A stretch of DNA of 64,000 nt from CAZMLC01 sp964567125 (GCA_964567125.1 CAZMLC010000001.1:1-64000); one strand, 5' to 3'. Positions 1 to 9,440 are shown, counted from the first letter of the stretch. Program-made: numbers and translations. The notes: generated by a model not told the origin, from the sequence alone.

Positions 1-39
1 CATTTTGAAATCGCACCATCCAATTGGTAACGACTATCA

Positions 40-60
40 GGGGAGCGGACCCCGCTCCCC
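40..60. other. Strong GC hairpin upstream of the DUF1080 gene
   Basis: A perfect 9-bp inverted repeat (GGGGAGCGG, loop ACC, CCGCTCCCC). No T-tract follows on either strand, so it does not look like a standard intrinsic terminator. It lies 21 bases before the DUF1080 start codon and just before its AAAGGAAAA ribosome binding site. A role in mRNA stability or processing between two operon genes is an inference, because the upstream gene is outside the window. Confidence 0.5.
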
Positions 61-81
61 GCTTACAACAAAAGGAAAACC

Positions 82-1221
82 ATGAATACGAAGACCATGG
101 CGATCTGTACGCTGATCGCAGGATCAACCTCGGCACTTTTCGCAGGACTCTATGGCGACACGCCCAATGCAACGCATGCGTGGGCAGTACACGATAACAA
201 CCGTCCCAATCCGAATGTGATTCAAGCGGAAGCAGGCAAAGTTCCATCGGATGCTGTCGTACTTTTTGATGGAACCTCGCTTGACGCGTGGGTTTCCGGA
301 AAAGATGGCGGCCCTGCAAAATGGAAATTAATCGATGGCGCAATGGAGGTTGTCAAGGGCACCGGCGAAATCCGTACGAAGCAAAGTTTCGGCGATTGCC
401 AGTTACACATCGAATGGGCCTCTCCGATCGTCGTCGAGGGCAGTGGACAGGGCCGCGGCAACAGCGGTATTTTCCTCATGGGCCAGCACGAAGTCCAAGT
501 GCTGGACAGCTATGACAATGTCGCCTATGCCGATGGCCAAGCGGGTTCCGTGTATGCCGAAAATCCCCCGCTCGTCAACGCCTGCAGAAAACCCGGCGAA
601 TGGCAAACCTATGACATTGTCTTTCATCAGCCTGTCTGGAACGGCGATACGCTGGTTCACGCAGGGAGTGTCACGGTGATTCATAATGGCGTGGTTGTCC
701 AAGACCATTGGGAGTTTGAAGGTATGACCACACATTGCCGTCGCCGCCCAATCACCAAGTACGAGAACAAATTGCCGCTGCGCTTACAGGACCACGGTAA
801 TCCGGTTCGTTTCCGTAACATCTGGATCCGCGAGATCCCCTCACGCTATGCCAACACAACGCATGGCGGTCCGGGCGTCAAGGAAGCGGATGTGATGGCG
901 CTGCGCAAGGAAACAGCCGCCAAGCTCTTTGCCGCTGTCGACAAAAACAACACGGTCGACGCGCTGCGCAAGATGCTCGAGATCATTTCGTATGACAAAA
1001 ACGAGAGCTACATGAAGGCCGTTACCGACCTTTCGGATCTCTATCTGTCAAAAGTCGCAGCCACTGCGCCGGACAAACTGACCGGTCTCAAAGGTGAAAT
1101 CATCGCCATCCGCAATGACTGCAACGTCTTGATCCGCAATAACGTCGTCGAAGAAAACTTCAAGCTGAAAGCAGAGCTGCAGAAGGTTATCGACATCAAT
1201 GGATTCGAGAAGAAAAAATAA
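82..1221 (+). CDS. Secreted DUF1080 protein (3-keto-disaccharide hydrolase/lyase-like)
   Basis: A 379-residue protein with an N-terminal signal peptide (about residues 1-21). The DUF1080 (PF06439) beta-sandwich runs from about residue 58 (VVLFDGTSLDAW) to about 254 (RNIWIREIP), with internal hallmarks NSGIFLMG and GEWQTYDIVFHQP. A charged helical tail of about 115 residues follows; I recognise no domain in it. Characterised members act on 3-keto-glycosides, hydrolysing them or cleaving by elimination, after a Gfo/Idh oxidoreductase has oxidised the sugar at C3. The next gene is such an oxidoreductase 17 bp away, which supports that role here. An AAAGGAAAA ribosome binding site precedes the ATG. 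The family is clear; substrate and exact reaction are inferred. Confidence 0.85.
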   Translation: MNTKTMAICTLIAGSTSALFAGLYGDTPNATHAWAVHDNNRPNPNVIQAEAGKVPSDAVVLFDGTSLDAWVSGKDGGPAKWKLIDGAMEVVKGTGEIRTKQSFGDCQLHIEWASPIVVEGSGQGRGNSGIFLMGQHEVQVLDSYDNVAYADGQAGSVYAENPPLVNACRKPGEWQTYDIVFHQPVWNGDTLVHAGSVTVIHNGVVVQDHWEFEGMTTHCRRRPITKYENKLPLRLQDHGNPVRFRNIWIREIPSRYANTTHGGPGVKEADVMALRKETAAKLFAAVDKNNTVDALRKMLEIISYDKNESYMKAVTDLSDLYLSKVAATAPDKLTGLKGEIIAIRNDCNVLIRNNVVEENFKLKAELQKVIDINGFEKKK

Positions 1222-1238
1222 GTCAGAAAGAGCATCGT

Positions 1239-2564
1239 ATGCAAAGACGTAGTTTTTTAAAAATGGCCGCTGCTACAGGGCTCCTTTCCTCTACAGGATG
1301 CCGTACGTTGAAAGACGATCTCGTCTTTCCGTCGCGCAAAGGGCCCTATATGGCCACGTATAAGGACGGACCGATCCAGAACGTTCGCGTCGGGATCATC
1401 GGTCTTGGTAAACGTGGCACGACCATCACCCATCGTCTTGCATCGATTCCCGGCGTTGACGTGCGTGCGCTGTGCGACCTTCATGAGGATCGCGCGGTGC
1501 GCGCAGGCCAACAGCTGACTGCAGCAGGCAAGAACAAACCGGCGATTCATGCGGGCACAAAAAACGCCTGGCGGACGCTCTGTGAGATGCGCGACCTCGA
1601 TCTCATTTACGTGTGTACACCTTGGCTTCTGCATACACCCATGGCGGTCTATGCCATGCAGTGTGAAAAACATGTGGCGGTCGAAATGCCTGCGGCTGTC
1701 ACGCTTGAACAATGCTGGCAGCTTGTTGACACTTCGGAAAGTGCGCAACGGCACTGCATTCTCCTGGACAGTTCGGCGTATGGCGAAAATGAGTTGCTGG
1801 CGGAGATGCTCTGCTCAAAACATGAGCTTGGCCAGATCCTCTACGGGGAAGTCTCCTTCATTCATGATGTCTATGACCGAAACGCGCAGTTCCCTGACAC
1901 CGCGCCAATTGAAGACCGCTGGCTACAGATGTGGGCGCTCTCGCACAAAGGGAATTCGTTCCCTTATGGCGTTGCACCGGCCTATCGGATGATGCGGATC
2001 AATCGTGGCGATCGCTTCGACATCCTGACCTCCACAAGCGCAGCGCAGTCTGTATCTAAAACGGGCCGCAACATTGCCAAAGGCGAAGGCGCGCAAATTC
2101 CTGGCGATATGACGATCACAACGCTGCGCAGTTACCGCGGCAAAACGCTCGTCATCCAGCTCGACACCATGAGTGCGCGTCCAGAAGAGCGCACCTGTTT
2201 AATTTCCGGAGAAAAAGGATCAATAAGTACGCAACCGTTGAAAATTGCCAAAATCATCAAGGCCAGCTCTCAATGGCTTCCGGAATCTGAAGTTACCCAA
2301 CTTGCCACGCGTTATGTCCATCCGCTCTGGACAGAGAACAAAGAACTGCTGCACGGCGCACCGATGAAGGAGGCGATGGATATCCTGATGCACCATCGTA
2401 TTATGCACTGCTTGCAGCGCGGACGCGTTATGGATTCGAACGTCTATGAGGCAGCCACCGTCAGCGCGATTGTTGAATTGAGCGAGCAATCGGTTTCACG
2501 TCATGGCAAACCAGTGCGCATGCCCGACTTCACACGCGGCGGCTGGACGCTGGGAGCGGGATAA
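1239..2564 (+). CDS. Exported Gfo/Idh/MocA oxidoreductase, GH109-like
   Basis: A 441-residue protein. Its leader (QRRSFLKMAAATGLL) is a classic twin-arginine signal, followed by STGC, which might be a weak lipobox. A Rossmann NAD site is at 52-57 (GIIGLG). The stretches VCTPWLLHTPMAVYAM, HVAVEMPAAVTLEQCW and INRGDRFD match GH109, the NAD-dependent alpha-N-acetylgalactosaminidases. Tyr181 (SSAYGENE) corresponds to the active-site Tyr of that family. The usual YPTHG segment is replaced by FPYG at 241-244, so the expected His is missing; this comparison is from memory of the family. The protein may therefore be a relative with another substrate, such as a 3-keto-glycoside-forming dehydrogenase paired with the upstream DUF1080 protein. 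Its stop overlaps the next start by one base (TAATG). Confidence 0.8.
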   Translation: MQRRSFLKMAAATGLLSSTGCRTLKDDLVFPSRKGPYMATYKDGPIQNVRVGIIGLGKRGTTITHRLASIPGVDVRALCDLHEDRAVRAGQQLTAAGKNKPAIHAGTKNAWRTLCEMRDLDLIYVCTPWLLHTPMAVYAMQCEKHVAVEMPAAVTLEQCWQLVDTSESAQRHCILLDSSAYGENELLAEMLCSKHELGQILYGEVSFIHDVYDRNAQFPDTAPIEDRWLQMWALSHKGNSFPYGVAPAYRMMRINRGDRFDILTSTSAAQSVSKTGRNIAKGEGAQIPGDMTITTLRSYRGKTLVIQLDTMSARPEERTCLISGEKGSISTQPLKIAKIIKASSQWLPESEVTQLATRYVHPLWTENKELLHGAPMKEAMDILMHHRIMHCLQRGRVMDSNVYEAATVSAIVELSEQSVSRHGKPVRMPDFTRGGWTLGAG

Positions 2565-4534
2565 TGAAAACGATCGCAACCGCGCTCTTTCTCGCCATGT
2601 GGACCCTGCTGGCCCAAGCGGGCGAAGCGCGTTACCAATCGTGTTTCGCGCGCTGGGATGAGCAGACACTGACTGTCGGCAATGCGCGCTTCCATCGCAC
2701 GTACCGTGCAACGGCAAAAGGTTTTGTCACGACATCGTTTTGCGAAAAAGAACCGGACTTCGAATGGATCGCCGCACCCAAAATACCGCAAGGCGATTTC
2801 CGTCTGGCCGTCTCCTGTTCAACGCAAAACTGGAGCGTCGCGGGGGAAACGGCGCTGAAGATCGTGGCGCAGATTGATAAAAAAGCGCCCCTCACCATCT
2901 GGATTTATCCCCATCTGGCAGGAACACTGCAAGTCAAGGATGACATACTTCCGCAGCAACAAGCCGCGCAAGAGGTTGCGACTGGGTTTGAAACAGATCG
3001 GTCGAAACCAAATGCGGAGACTCCTTCAGACTCTGAAAGTCTTGTCCTGATGCCGCAACATCTGCGCATCACGCAGTGGCAGTTAATGGATCAGACCGAT
3101 GCGCACAATGAACTTGTCACGACGCGCGAATGGCTGCTCCAGAGCAATGAAAACCGATTTGACCTGCAAGGCTGCGTGTTGAGTGCGGAACAGACGCTCG
3201 AACAACGCGGCATCGTGTTCCTCAAGTTAGCGCCCCTGCCGCATGCCCGTCCCAATACGCAGGCCGCTGATTTCACTGTCAACGTCCGCAACCGCACGCT
3301 GGAGGCGCACTATACCGGCTATCCCGTGGCAACGCTCCTCTATCAAGGCGGTGCACGTGGCCGTACCCATCAGCTGCATTGCTTCCAACGCCAACTTCGT
3401 GCCTACCAGCCTGGACGCGACGGCCAGTTTCTCAGCAACACGTGGGGCGACCGTTCCCGCGACGCGCGCATCAACGAAGCGTTTATCCTGAAGGAGATCG
3501 AAGCCGGCGCAAACCTCGGCGTCGATATTGTCCAGATTGACGATGGCTGGCAAAAAGGACGTTCCGTCAACTCCGCGTCCGCGCGCGGCAAGGGCGTCTG
3601 GAATGGCTACTGGGCTGCGGATGCTGCTTTCTGGGATCCGGACCCTGTACGATTCCCGCATGGCATTCAGACGGTTGTCGACGCGGCGCACAAACAGAAC
3701 ATGGCTTTTGGACTCTGGTTCGGTCCCGACTCCAGCAACGATGCGATCAACTGGCAGAAGGATGCAGATCACCTCTTGAAGTTTTACCATGATGTCGGCA
3801 TCCGGTACTTCAAAATCGACTCCATGAAGACGCAAAATGCGACCGCGCTCCGCAATCAACGCGCATTTTTCGACCGTATGCTGCGCGGTTCTGACTGCAA
3901 CATGGTTTTCGATCTGGATGTGACCGCGGAAATTCGCCCGGGGTATTTCGGCTTGCCGGATATTGGCCCTTTGTTTGTGGAAAACCGCTACACCGACTTT
4001 CATAGCTACTGGCCGCATCAAACGTTGCGCACCCTCTGGCAGCTCAGCCACGTTGTGGATCCCTTGCGCCTGCGTATCGAGTTTCTGAACAATCAGCGCA
4101 ATCAGGATAAATACCCGAACGATCCGCTGGCTCCCGCCGCTTACCGCGCGGATACGCTTTTCGCCATCACTCTATTCGCGAACCCACTCGGCTGGTTTGA
4201 AGTCTCCAACCTACCCGCAGAATTTGTGCAGGAGGTTAAGCCGCTCATCGCCGTTTGGAAAAAAGAACGCGCCCATCTGCATGCCGGCAAAATCGCGCCG
4301 ATCGGTGATGCGCCGGACGGCATCGTATGGACCGGCTTTGAGTCGATCGCCGACAATGGCCGTTATCTACTGCTTTTCCGCGAGATCAATAAAAACGCGA
4401 CGTTCCAATTACCCGCAGACCAAGCGACGCGCGTAACGGTTCTCGCCGGCCGTGGCACAGCAACGATTGATCACGCGCAGGTTTGCATCACGATTCCAGA
4501 GCCCTTGGATTATCTTTTTGTCCGTCTCAACTAA
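2564..4534 (+). CDS. Secreted GH36/GH27-type alpha-galactosidase-like protein
   Basis: A 656-residue protein with a signal peptide (about 1-19). An N-terminal beta region runs to about residue 280, followed by a (beta/alpha)8 barrel with IDDGW at 325-329 and AFGLWFGPD. YFKID at 415-419 places Asp419 at the usual catalytic nucleophile position of clan GH-D. A C-terminal beta domain ends the protein. I cannot place the canonical acid/base Asp: where other members have an SDD or RxGxD segment, this one has FVENRYTDF. Activity is therefore less sure than fold. Translation is probably coupled to the preceding gene through the TAATG overlap. Likely exported or periplasmic, releasing galactose from glycan side chains (inference). 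Confidence 0.75.
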   Translation: MKTIATALFLAMWTLLAQAGEARYQSCFARWDEQTLTVGNARFHRTYRATAKGFVTTSFCEKEPDFEWIAAPKIPQGDFRLAVSCSTQNWSVAGETALKIVAQIDKKAPLTIWIYPHLAGTLQVKDDILPQQQAAQEVATGFETDRSKPNAETPSDSESLVLMPQHLRITQWQLMDQTDAHNELVTTREWLLQSNENRFDLQGCVLSAEQTLEQRGIVFLKLAPLPHARPNTQAADFTVNVRNRTLEAHYTGYPVATLLYQGGARGRTHQLHCFQRQLRAYQPGRDGQFLSNTWGDRSRDARINEAFILKEIEAGANLGVDIVQIDDGWQKGRSVNSASARGKGVWNGYWAADAAFWDPDPVRFPHGIQTVVDAAHKQNMAFGLWFGPDSSNDAINWQKDADHLLKFYHDVGIRYFKIDSMKTQNATALRNQRAFFDRMLRGSDCNMVFDLDVTAEIRPGYFGLPDIGPLFVENRYTDFHSYWPHQTLRTLWQLSHVVDPLRLRIEFLNNQRNQDKYPNDPLAPAAYRADTLFAITLFANPLGWFEVSNLPAEFVQEVKPLIAVWKKERAHLHAGKIAPIGDAPDGIVWTGFESIADNGRYLLLFREINKNATFQLPADQATRVTVLAGRGTATIDHAQVCITIPEPLDYLFVRLN

Positions 4535-4566
4535 CTGGTCAATCTTTTCTTACGAAAGGAGTATCC

Positions 4567-5079
4567 ATGAATACCCGGTTTTCCTCACGCGCAAAAAACG
4601 CGTTTCTCGCCGGCGCCGCTGTCAATGTGCTGGCGATTTTAGTCGGGCTCTATCTGCTTCCAGCCCGGACTGCGCTACATTTTAACGCACAGGGCTACGT
4701 GGATCGTTGGGGCTCGCGCCCCGCGTTCATCGCGATCAATCTGATCATGGTGATCATCACCTATTACACCATCGAATACGGTGCAAAACTGGTACTGAAA
4801 TTCCCCAAGAAACTGATTTCACTTCCAGCAAAAGATTATTGGTTGTCGCCCGAGCAACGCCCGCTAACCGAGCGGAAACTCACGGACTATCTGCGCGCAT
4901 TCGGCGCACTGAATTTTATTTTTCAGACCATCCTATTCGGACTGATTATTGCCGCGCATCACGTTAAACCCGTGCGCTTAAACACCACCTGCATGATCGC
5001 ATGCACGCTGGGCTTCTTGCTTGTCACCGGCGTATGGTGCGTATGGCTGTATCGCGCGTTCAAACGCAAACAGCCCTAG
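4567..5079 (+). CDS. DUF1648 family membrane protein
   Basis: A 170-residue protein with about four hydrophobic helices. After the first helix comes LPARTALHFNAQGYVDRWGS, the signature of DUF1648 (PF07853), where Pro-His and GxxDRxGS are conserved. Proteins with this domain occur alone or in SdpI-like immunity proteins, and their function is poorly known. The ATG at 4567 is chosen because AAAGGAG lies just upstream. It follows the alpha-galactosidase-like gene by 32 bp and its stop lies 8 bp from the stop of the convergent NPCBM enzyme, with no terminator between. A functional link to the sugar genes is not shown. Confidence 0.8.
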   Translation: MNTRFSSRAKNAFLAGAAVNVLAILVGLYLLPARTALHFNAQGYVDRWGSRPAFIAINLIMVIITYYTIEYGAKLVLKFPKKLISLPAKDYWLSPEQRPLTERKLTDYLRAFGALNFIFQTILFGLIIAAHHVKPVRLNTTCMIACTLGFLLVTGVWCVWLYRAFKRKQP

Positions 5080-5087
5080 CCCTGCTT

Positions 5088-8003
5088 TTAGTGCTTTAAA
5101 AATCCAGCGTCACACCAATTGCCATGGTCGCTCTTGTTGCCGTCGCCGGCAGTTTGCGACATCAGCTTGATCGTCGTGGCGTCGTCGGGAAGTGCGACAT
5201 CGAAATACCAGACTTCCCGTTGACCGAAACGCAAAACCGGCGACAAGGCAATGATACGCTCGCCATCCGCCGCGCCGACAGCGACCGCGAAGGCGATGCT
5301 GGACTGTTTCTGAGGCCGTTGGCTCTCGTCAATACCAACGACAGCAACAAAACGCTTCCATGTCGGATCGCGCGTATAAACCACAGCCCCTTCGGCATGG
5401 ATGCAGATGCCCGAGGTATAGATTTTTTTGCCTAATGTCAGAGGCCCGTTGAGCGCCTGATTAACATGCAGCCCGCCGTATTCAGATCGGAAGTTTACAG
5501 GTTTAAGCGTTGCCAGCGCGATTTCCGGTTGCGGCGGAACCGCGCCTAACTGCGGGATCTTGGGCACCGTATAGGTAACCGTCTGCGTCGCCCCGCGAAG
5601 GCCGGACAAGGTGATTGGCGTGATCCCATACGTATACGTGCTCTCCGCCTGAATCGTTTCATCAATCCACGTTTTGCCCATATAGGCAGCCTGCACAACC
5701 TTGCCATTGCGCGTGATTTCGCAACGCACGTTGCTCTGCCAACTCAGTTTGACTGGCTCGAACACGGTTCCTTGTGCTGCCTTAAGTTCCCAGGCGCGCG
5801 GTTCGATCACTACGCGTTCCGTTGGAGAAAACACGACCTTCCAGTCGATGTTCTGCGTCTTTGCCGACTGGAACGTCACGCGATAAATGCCCTCTTCGAC
5901 TTGTTCCTTGAGTGTCACACCCACGCCATCGTGATGCACGGAAAGCGGCTTCATTGCACCGCGCGAGGTCTCGATCAGAATGCGCAACTCATACGCATCC
6001 CCACCGATTATCGCACTCGTGCCGGACAATTCATGGGTTGCCGCATGCCACTGCTCCTGTGAAAGATCAACCATCCCCTGCGTGATGTGACGCGATGTAC
6101 TGATCACCTGGGGATGCTCCTTGAGCGCGCAGATTGACAAGGCCTCGCAGGATTGCGGCGCGAGCGTCCGCGTAAGCGTCCCGGTAAAGAGCGGCGTCAA
6201 CCCATTGTTCCAATATTCAAAGGCGATGTATAATTTGTCTTCAGCCAATCCCAGATGGGCAAGCGTAGAGGCCAGCGTCTGCTCCTTGGACTCCCAGTTG
6301 AACAGCCCAATCACGGTGCGCCCGGCACAGGTAACGGTCCAGATGGCCGGAATCTTCTTTTCAAAAAGATCGACGGGACGCGCGACTCCGCGATGCGCTG
6401 GCATGGTCCGCCGGAGTAGATCCAACTGTTCAGGTTTTAATTTCGCATACTCTTCGCTGCTGCTGTTCATCTGTCCGGACAACGCCACCCACGAGCAAAT
6501 CACCTTGGAATGCATGCTTGGCGCAATGCGCACATACAGCGGATCAGGATCGTTGTACCAGACGCGTCCATGCAGGAAGTAATGCCACGCGCCGAATTCA
6601 GGCCCACGCAAAATATTATTCCAGTTCGCACCGTTATCCGGTCCGATGCGCATCGCGTCGACGCGGCCGAAGGCTAACCCGGCACTACGCATGTTTTGCG
6701 GCGTGCAGCAGCCGAGCAAAAAGGTCTCCTTGCCTGCAGTATCGCGCACCATCTGCAAACTTTCGCGCATCATCTGGAACTGCGTCACCTCGGGATTGAA
6801 AAGCACCGATTGCCCAGCTTCATCCTCGCGGAACGTATCGCAGATATAATTCAGATTGATGGCCGCGCCCGTATAGAGGCCATCCATCTTCAAATAGCGA
6901 TACCCCCATTTATGCACAATCGTGTCGATCACATCGCGTACGTAGCGCTTCACATCGGGATGCGTCAGATCGAAGCAGGTGCCGCCCCAGAACGTATCAT
7001 ACGGTTTGCCGTCAGGACGCTTGGCGAACCAATGCTGCTTGTCGGCAAACCAAGGATCGCTATAGGTACCGGCAAAGGGGATTAGCCACAGTCCCGCCAC
7101 AAAATGGTGCGCGCGAATCGTATCGGACATGGTCTTCATGCCATCCGGATAGGGTCCCTTGGGGTTGTAATCGATAAAGACTTTGCGCGGCCCGTTTGTT
7201 TTTGCACCCAATTGCCAACCATCGTCGATCTGCATCACGTTCATGCCAAAGGGTGCCAGTTCCTGCTCGGCAAATGCGGCGCGCGGCCCCAGCTTCGCCT
7301 GCGTCGACGCACCGTCGACATACCATGTGCAATGCACAGTCGGCATGGGCGGCAGCTGAATCGCATAATACTTGACAATCGCATCCGCGTAGGCTTCGAG
7401 TCCAAGGCGAGCATCATCGAAATAACCGACCGCGAACGTTTCCAGCGCCTCAGACTGTCCCGCTTTTAACGGGAGCCGACCATAATCCACATGCGGCAGA
7501 AGCGTCTGCTGCCGCGTGCGGGCAATGCCGCTGCCGCGGTCAATGGTGACCCATCCGGCCACAACACCAGCGCGACTCGCTGAATCCGCCAAGGCGGTCC
7601 ACATGTAACTTCCAGGATTCTTCTCCAACGTCTGCAATCCGCCGGACGTCAAAATGGCGTTGACCGCAGGATGGACGTCGATTTCAGGATAAAACACCCG
7701 ATTGGTGACGCCTGCGGAAGCCGGAGTTAACACCTGCTGGAAAAAGACAAACGGCTGCTGCGGATAAACAGCGATCTTCCATTTTTTCGAGACCAGCGCA
7801 TCGCCATCGCCCAAGGCCGAACGGATGCATTCACGCGCAAACGTCTCCCCTTCCAGACGGGTCGACATCACGCGCGTCGACCCCTTCAGAATCAAAATCT
7901 GATCGCCCTCCGCACACACCTTCAGTGCACCGGAGGTCAATGCCAACTCCGCGTGCGCCGTGCATACCAGACAGACGCCAAAAAATACATAGATCCATTT
8001 CAT
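5088..8003 (-). CDS. Large secreted alpha-galactosidase-like enzyme with C-terminal NPCBM module
   Basis: About 971 residues. Order: signal peptide (1-18), N-terminal beta-sandwich (to about 210), GH36/GH27-like barrel (about 215-510), beta domains, and an NPCBM carbohydrate-binding module in the last 140 residues (GLHVNQALNG, YTSGICIHAEG, WYFDVALPD). In the barrel, QIDDGWQ precedes the strand and YLKMDG carries the nucleophile Asp (about 374). VDAMRIGPD supplies the likely acid/base Asp, so unlike the protein encoded at 2564 both catalytic positions are present. I chose the second ATG at 8003 because AAAGGA lies 8 bases before it; the ATG at 8012 touches that site. It is the last gene of the five-gene pectin operon, suggesting removal of alpha-linked side-chain sugars (inference). 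Confidence 0.85.
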   Translation of the reverse strand: MKWIYVFFGVCLVCTAHAELALTSGALKVCAEGDQILILKGSTRVMSTRLEGETFARECIRSALGDGDALVSKKWKIAVYPQQPFVFFQQVLTPASAGVTNRVFYPEIDVHPAVNAILTSGGLQTLEKNPGSYMWTALADSASRAGVVAGWVTIDRGSGIARTRQQTLLPHVDYGRLPLKAGQSEALETFAVGYFDDARLGLEAYADAIVKYYAIQLPPMPTVHCTWYVDGASTQAKLGPRAAFAEQELAPFGMNVMQIDDGWQLGAKTNGPRKVFIDYNPKGPYPDGMKTMSDTIRAHHFVAGLWLIPFAGTYSDPWFADKQHWFAKRPDGKPYDTFWGGTCFDLTHPDVKRYVRDVIDTIVHKWGYRYLKMDGLYTGAAINLNYICDTFREDEAGQSVLFNPEVTQFQMMRESLQMVRDTAGKETFLLGCCTPQNMRSAGLAFGRVDAMRIGPDNGANWNNILRGPEFGAWHYFLHGRVWYNDPDPLYVRIAPSMHSKVICSWVALSGQMNSSSEEYAKLKPEQLDLLRRTMPAHRGVARPVDLFEKKIPAIWTVTCAGRTVIGLFNWESKEQTLASTLAHLGLAEDKLYIAFEYWNNGLTPLFTGTLTRTLAPQSCEALSICALKEHPQVISTSRHITQGMVDLSQEQWHAATHELSGTSAIIGGDAYELRILIETSRGAMKPLSVHHDGVGVTLKEQVEEGIYRVTFQSAKTQNIDWKVVFSPTERVVIEPRAWELKAAQGTVFEPVKLSWQSNVRCEITRNGKVVQAAYMGKTWIDETIQAESTYTYGITPITLSGLRGATQTVTYTVPKIPQLGAVPPQPEIALATLKPVNFRSEYGGLHVNQALNGPLTLGKKIYTSGICIHAEGAVVYTRDPTWKRFVAVVGIDESQRPQKQSSIAFAVAVGAADGERIIALSPVLRFGQREVWYFDVALPDDATTIKLMSQTAGDGNKSDHGNWCDAGFLKH

Positions 8004-8024
8004 CGCGCGCATCCTTTTCTTCGC

Positions 8025-9440
8025 TTACTTCCGGAGTCCAGTCAAATCTGAATCGACGCACATGATCCCGTTTGTCGAGACCGAGGCCTTAAATGTAGTC
8101 GAACGCTCCAAGCTACCGGCGGTCTTCAGCTGAATCGCCTTATTGCTGATGCGGTTATCAATGAGCTGAAACGGTCCCTCCGCAAAGAAGATGCAGCCGT
8201 TCATATTGATCTGCGTGCGACCGTAATCCGGCATGGCCTTGTTGGAAACGAACACGATGCGGTTATTGCGGAAACTGCAATTCGCGCAGGTAATCGTATC
8301 CACCGGCGTCGCAATGGAGAGAAACGGGGTGTTTTCGTTGTGCAAGACGCGTACATTGTCAAACACGATATTCTCCTGACGCGGAATCGGCGCACCCGGA
8401 TAATAGGAGCGGCTGTAACGATCATGGTCAAAATGCACGGAGAACCCTGTGCGCGCCTGTCCCAGGAAGATATCGCGGAAGACCACATTGCGAACGCCAA
8501 CGGTATAGGTCACCTCATTCTGTACAAACCCCCACGTGATGCCATCAAGCACCTTCGCTCCCGATGTATGCGTTGGCCGTGTCACGGATTTATAGACTTT
8601 CCCATCCGGACTCATCTGTACGCGGTAGAGTTTTCCATCCGCAACAATCGTATCGGACTGCTGCACCTCCATCCCCGCTTTCCAATCGACCCACGCACCG
8701 GCCAGAATCCGACAGAAATATCCGATGCGCCGGGTCGGATTAGGCAGGTCATGGCAATTGACCACACAGCCATCCTCGATCCACCCTAACTCCGGATTGC
8801 CACTGGAGTAATCGTGCGCATTCAAAGCGACAGCATCATCGCCTGTATCGAAGACGCCATTGCTGATCGTGAACCGTTTGCCTTTTCCCAGATGGACGCC
8901 ATCCTTAAATCCCTTGATGATCACATCGTTCACGGTAATATCTTCAAACGTGCAGATATGGATGCAGTACTGCGCCTTCCCCAGGTCGTAACAGCGGAAC
9001 CGATCAATCTTCAAGTCCTTCACATAGAAGAAAGCCAGCTGTCCGCGCAAACCATAGACCTTAAACGCATTGACATCCATATTGTTGACTTCAATGTGAA
9101 GTCCCTCAATCGTGATGTTCTCATCGTAGGTCTTGGTCAGCGCGCCCTTATTCAAAATCACATGTGAAAACTTGCCGGCTTCATCGACTTTCCGTACGAT
9201 CACGTTGTTGCCAAACCGGAGTGACGTATTGCTGCCAACATAGACCGTACCCGCCAATTTATAGACGCCGGGTTTATCGACCGTGATCGTTCCGCCCAGA
9301 TCCACGGCCTTCTGGAGCGCTTTCATATTCGCAAGTCCGCTCGCCTCGGGAGAAAACCCGAACGTGCCGGCATCCACGGCCCAGAGCGATCCCGCCACCG
9401 AAAACCATGCGCAACAGGTTAGCACTACATATCGCTTCAT
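8025..9440 (-). CDS. Secreted GH28-like right-handed beta-helix protein with embedded binding-like insert
   Basis: A 471-residue protein with a signal peptide (about 1-21) and a parallel beta-helix. FKDGVHLG (Asp180) and GDDAVALN (Asp201, Asp202) match the first two GH28 polygalacturonase motifs. The GHG and RIK motifs expected after them are not visible. A segment at about 246-307 (GAWVDWKAG, DGKLYRV, RPTHTSG, DGITWGFV) interrupts the helix and resembles small carbohydrate-binding or tailspike-type modules. The helix resumes with NVVFRDIFLGQ. It could be a divergent polyuronate hydrolase, a lyase or a binding protein. It sits 14 bp after another beta-helix gene within the pectin operon. AGGAAA precedes the ATG. 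Confidence 0.75.
   Translation of the reverse strand: MKRYVVLTCCAWFSVAGSLWAVDAGTFGFSPEASGLANMKALQKAVDLGGTITVDKPGVYKLAGTVYVGSNTSLRFGNNVIVRKVDEAGKFSHVILNKGALTKTYDENITIEGLHIEVNNMDVNAFKVYGLRGQLAFFYVKDLKIDRFRCYDLGKAQYCIHICTFEDITVNDVIIKGFKDGVHLGKGKRFTISNGVFDTGDDAVALNAHDYSSGNPELGWIEDGCVVNCHDLPNPTRRIGYFCRILAGAWVDWKAGMEVQQSDTIVADGKLYRVQMSPDGKVYKSVTRPTHTSGAKVLDGITWGFVQNEVTYTVGVRNVVFRDIFLGQARTGFSVHFDHDRYSRSYYPGAPIPRQENIVFDNVRVLHNENTPFLSIATPVDTITCANCSFRNNRIVFVSNKAMPDYGRTQINMNGCIFFAEGPFQLIDNRISNKAIQLKTAGSLERSTTFKASVSTNGIMCVDSDLTGLRK

Noticed and set aside
3227..4051. Open frame antisense to the GH36-like gene
   Set aside because: Shadow of the plus-strand coding region, without a ribosome site or known motif.
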